A DNA stretch of 7,416 nucleotides from Sphingomonadales bacterium (GTDB taxonomy: Bacteria; Pseudomonadota; Alphaproteobacteria; Sphingomonadales; Sphingomonadaceae). Of this stretch, positions 6,929-7,416 are shown one piece after another. The stretch covers positions 1-7,416 of the forward strand of contig JANYCM010000213.1 in assembly GCA_025360285.1 (NCBI GenBank), read 5' to 3'. Each line of letters begins with the position of its first letter. Positions within the stretch are counted from its first letter, which is position 1. The translations under genes were made by a program, and so were the position numbers. The notes under the pieces are model-generated. The model saw nothing but the letters and a program-made list of their open reading frames with translations. It ran no database searches and had not been told where the DNA came from.

Positions 6929-6958
6929 TTGACTCAGGCGCCCACTTCCCGCACCAAT
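6929..6958 (+). promoter_or_regulatory. Candidate promoter for the glycine riboswitch-gcvT transcript
   Basis: TTGACT at 6929-6934 is a good -35 match. The best -10 partner, ACCAAT at 6953-6958 after an 18-base spacer, is weak. Transcription from here would begin near 6965, about 20 bases before the first aptamer stem, which is sensible for a riboswitch leader. Confidence 0.35.
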
Positions 6959-6984
6959 TGCCGTGTCGTCAGGGGCAACCTTGG

Positions 6985-7079
6985 CGTCAGCGCGGGAGAG
7001 TGCAGGGCGCGTGAGTGACCCTGCCGCCGAAGGAGCAAGCCGCCCCCGGAATCTCTCAGGCAAAAGGACCGCGCTGGCG
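6985..7079 (+). ncRNA. Glycine aptamer I
   Basis: The P1 stem pairs 6985-6994 with 7070-7079, ten pairs including one G-U. GAGAG 6996-7000 pairs with CTCTC 7053-7057 (P2), and GCAGGG 7002-7007 pairs with CCCTGC 7019-7024 (P3-type arm). The conserved CGAAGGAGCAAG strand and the CAGGCAAAAGGACC tail are both present. Confidence 0.92.
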
Positions 7080-7089
7080 TAATCTGCGA

Positions 7090-7183
7090 CATTCTGGAAA
7101 GCGGACGTGCGATGAGCAGCGTCCCACCGAAGGGGTAAGCGGGATGAAATCCCGCGAAAGCTCTCAGGTCCGGTGACAGGTGG
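7090..7183 (+). ncRNA. Glycine aptamer II
   Basis: GGACG 7103-7107 pairs with CGTCC 7120-7124. The arm GCGGGAT 7139-7145 pairs perfectly with ATCCCGC 7149-7155 around a GAA loop. A P2-like stem joins 7097-7102 to 7160-7165 with one A-C mismatch. The closing P1 is short and imperfect (TCTG-side bases near 7093-7096 with CAGG near 7177-7180), so the outer limits are approximate. Confidence 0.88.
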
Positions 7184-7232
7184 GGGCAGGCGCGGGGGTA
7201 TCCTCCCCTTTGCCCGATGCTGTTGCCGGAGG
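7183..7232 (+). promoter_or_regulatory. Candidate riboswitch expression platform and gcvT ribosome binding site
   Basis: The gcvT Shine-Dalgarno GGAGG (7228-7232) is followed by only 4 bases before the GTG. CCTCC at 7202-7206 is its exact complement. The same C-rich strand, 7202-7208, can instead pair with GGGGCAGG at 7183-7190, seven pairs with C7187 bulged, right after aptamer II. These pairings exclude each other, which suggests control of translation initiation. GGGCA 7184-7188 can also pair with TGCCC 7211-7215. There is no T-run to support an intrinsic terminator. This model is hand-derived. Confidence 0.45.
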
Positions 7233-7236
7233 CCCT

Positions 7237-7416
7237 GTGGCCGAAACTGCCGAATTGTTGCCGCTTGATGCCCTGCATCGCCGGCTGGGCGCGCGCGTGG
7301 TGGCGTTCGCCGGCTATGCCATGCCCATCCAGTTTGAAGGCATCATCGCTGAACATTTGTGGACGCGGACCCATGCCGGGCTGTTCGATGTCAGTCACAT
7401 GGGACAATTGCTGGTG
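7237..7416 (+). CDS. gcvT: Glycine cleavage system T protein (aminomethyltransferase), 3' end cut off
   Basis: T protein transfers the methylene group from the aminomethyl-lipoyl H protein to tetrahydrofolate, releasing ammonia and forming 5,10-methylene-THF. Sixty codons are visible of a protein usually about 370 residues long. The N-terminal signature is clear: LDALHRRLGARVVAFAGYAMP, with the core AFAGYAMPIQFEGIIAEH, and then HAGLFDVSHMGQ, the hallmark near the folate-binding region. The GTG at 7237-7239 is chosen because GGAGG precedes it and the residues that follow match the family's start. An ATG at 7217-7219 is in another frame. The upstream tandem glycine aptamers independently support the assignment and predict induction by glycine. 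The remaining gcv genes (gcvH, gcvP) would be expected beyond the window. Confidence 0.96.
   Translation, partial: MAETAELLPLDALHRRLGARVVAFAGYAMPIQFEGIIAEHLWTRTHAGLFDVSHMGQLLV

Larger units (their letters stand above)
6985..7183 (+). ncRNA. Tandem glycine riboswitch (two aptamers)
   Basis: This leader has the two-aptamer layout of the glycine riboswitch and sits directly upstream of gcvT, its classic target. Both copies carry the conserved core: CCGAAGGAGCAAG at 7026-7038 and CTCTCAGGCAAAAGGACCG at 7053-7071 in the first, and ACCGAAGGGGTAAGC at 7126-7140 and CTCTCAGGTCCGGTGACAGG at 7161-7180 in the second. In known examples glycine binding turns on glycine cleavage genes. The linker between aptamers is short, roughly 7080-7090, as expected when they dock. 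Identification rests on primary motifs and hand-paired stems. Confidence 0.95.

Noticed and set aside
7194..7215. Intrinsic transcription terminator in the riboswitch platform
   Set aside because: GGGG and CCCC can form a hairpin, but only three to four T follow and the sequence then turns GC-rich, so termination is not supported.
6934..7407. Minus-strand open frame of 157 codons across the gcvT leader
   Set aside because: It covers the glycine riboswitch and gcvT start, both firmly identified on the plus strand.
1..7416. Search for tRNA or rRNA genes, insertion sequences, CRISPR arrays, toxin-antitoxin or defence genes
   Set aside because: Nothing with the required structure or motifs was seen on either strand; every gene present belongs to ordinary metabolism, RNA processing or the envelope.

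Overview
High-GC window with alphaproteobacterial character. The gene content (a PccA-type biotin-carrying carboxylase subunit, an ispH-thrB-rnhA run, a tandem glycine riboswitch ahead of gcvT) and the codon use fit a sphingomonad-like member of the Alphaproteobacteria. That placement is an inference from style and gene order, not from a database search. Nothing in the window looks like a mobile element, CRISPR array, phage region or defence system. It is mostly ordinary core metabolism.

Layout, left to right. (1) Positions 1-1872, plus strand: the alpha subunit of propionyl-CoA carboxylase, with its N-terminus cut off by the window edge. (2) Positions 1873-1956: a short convergent gap with a perfect 10-bp stem and a nested inner hairpin, probably a bidirectional terminator or a dispersed palindromic repeat. 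(3) Positions 1957-3519, minus strand: an exported M20-fold metallopeptidase-like protein. Its signal peptide starts with a four-copy 12-bp tandem repeat, and three of the five expected metal-ligand positions are substituted. (4) Positions 3520-3738: non-coding gap with a perfect 16-bp palindrome. (5) Positions 3739-6139, minus strand: a compact run ispH -> thrB -> rnhA (isoprenoid precursor synthesis, threonine synthesis, RNA-DNA hybrid removal). It has a 14-nt gap and then a 4-nt TTGA stop/start overlap, which implies one transcript. (6) Positions 6140-6279: divergent intergenic region. (7) Positions 6280-6903, plus strand: a small predicted lipoprotein of unknown function. (8) Positions 6904-7236: a leader holding two glycine aptamers and a candidate expression platform. 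(9) Position 7237 to the window end, plus strand: the first 60 codons of gcvT, the aminomethyltransferase (T protein) of the glycine cleavage system.

Functional links: the glycine riboswitch should raise gcvT expression when glycine is abundant. Propionyl-CoA carboxylase feeds propionyl-CoA into methylmalonyl-CoA. The ispH/thrB/rnhA genes share a transcript but not a pathway. The items most worth a second look are the altered metal site of the M20 protein, the 12-bp repeat in its signal peptide, and a possible anti-Shine-Dalgarno switch between the glycine aptamers and gcvT.
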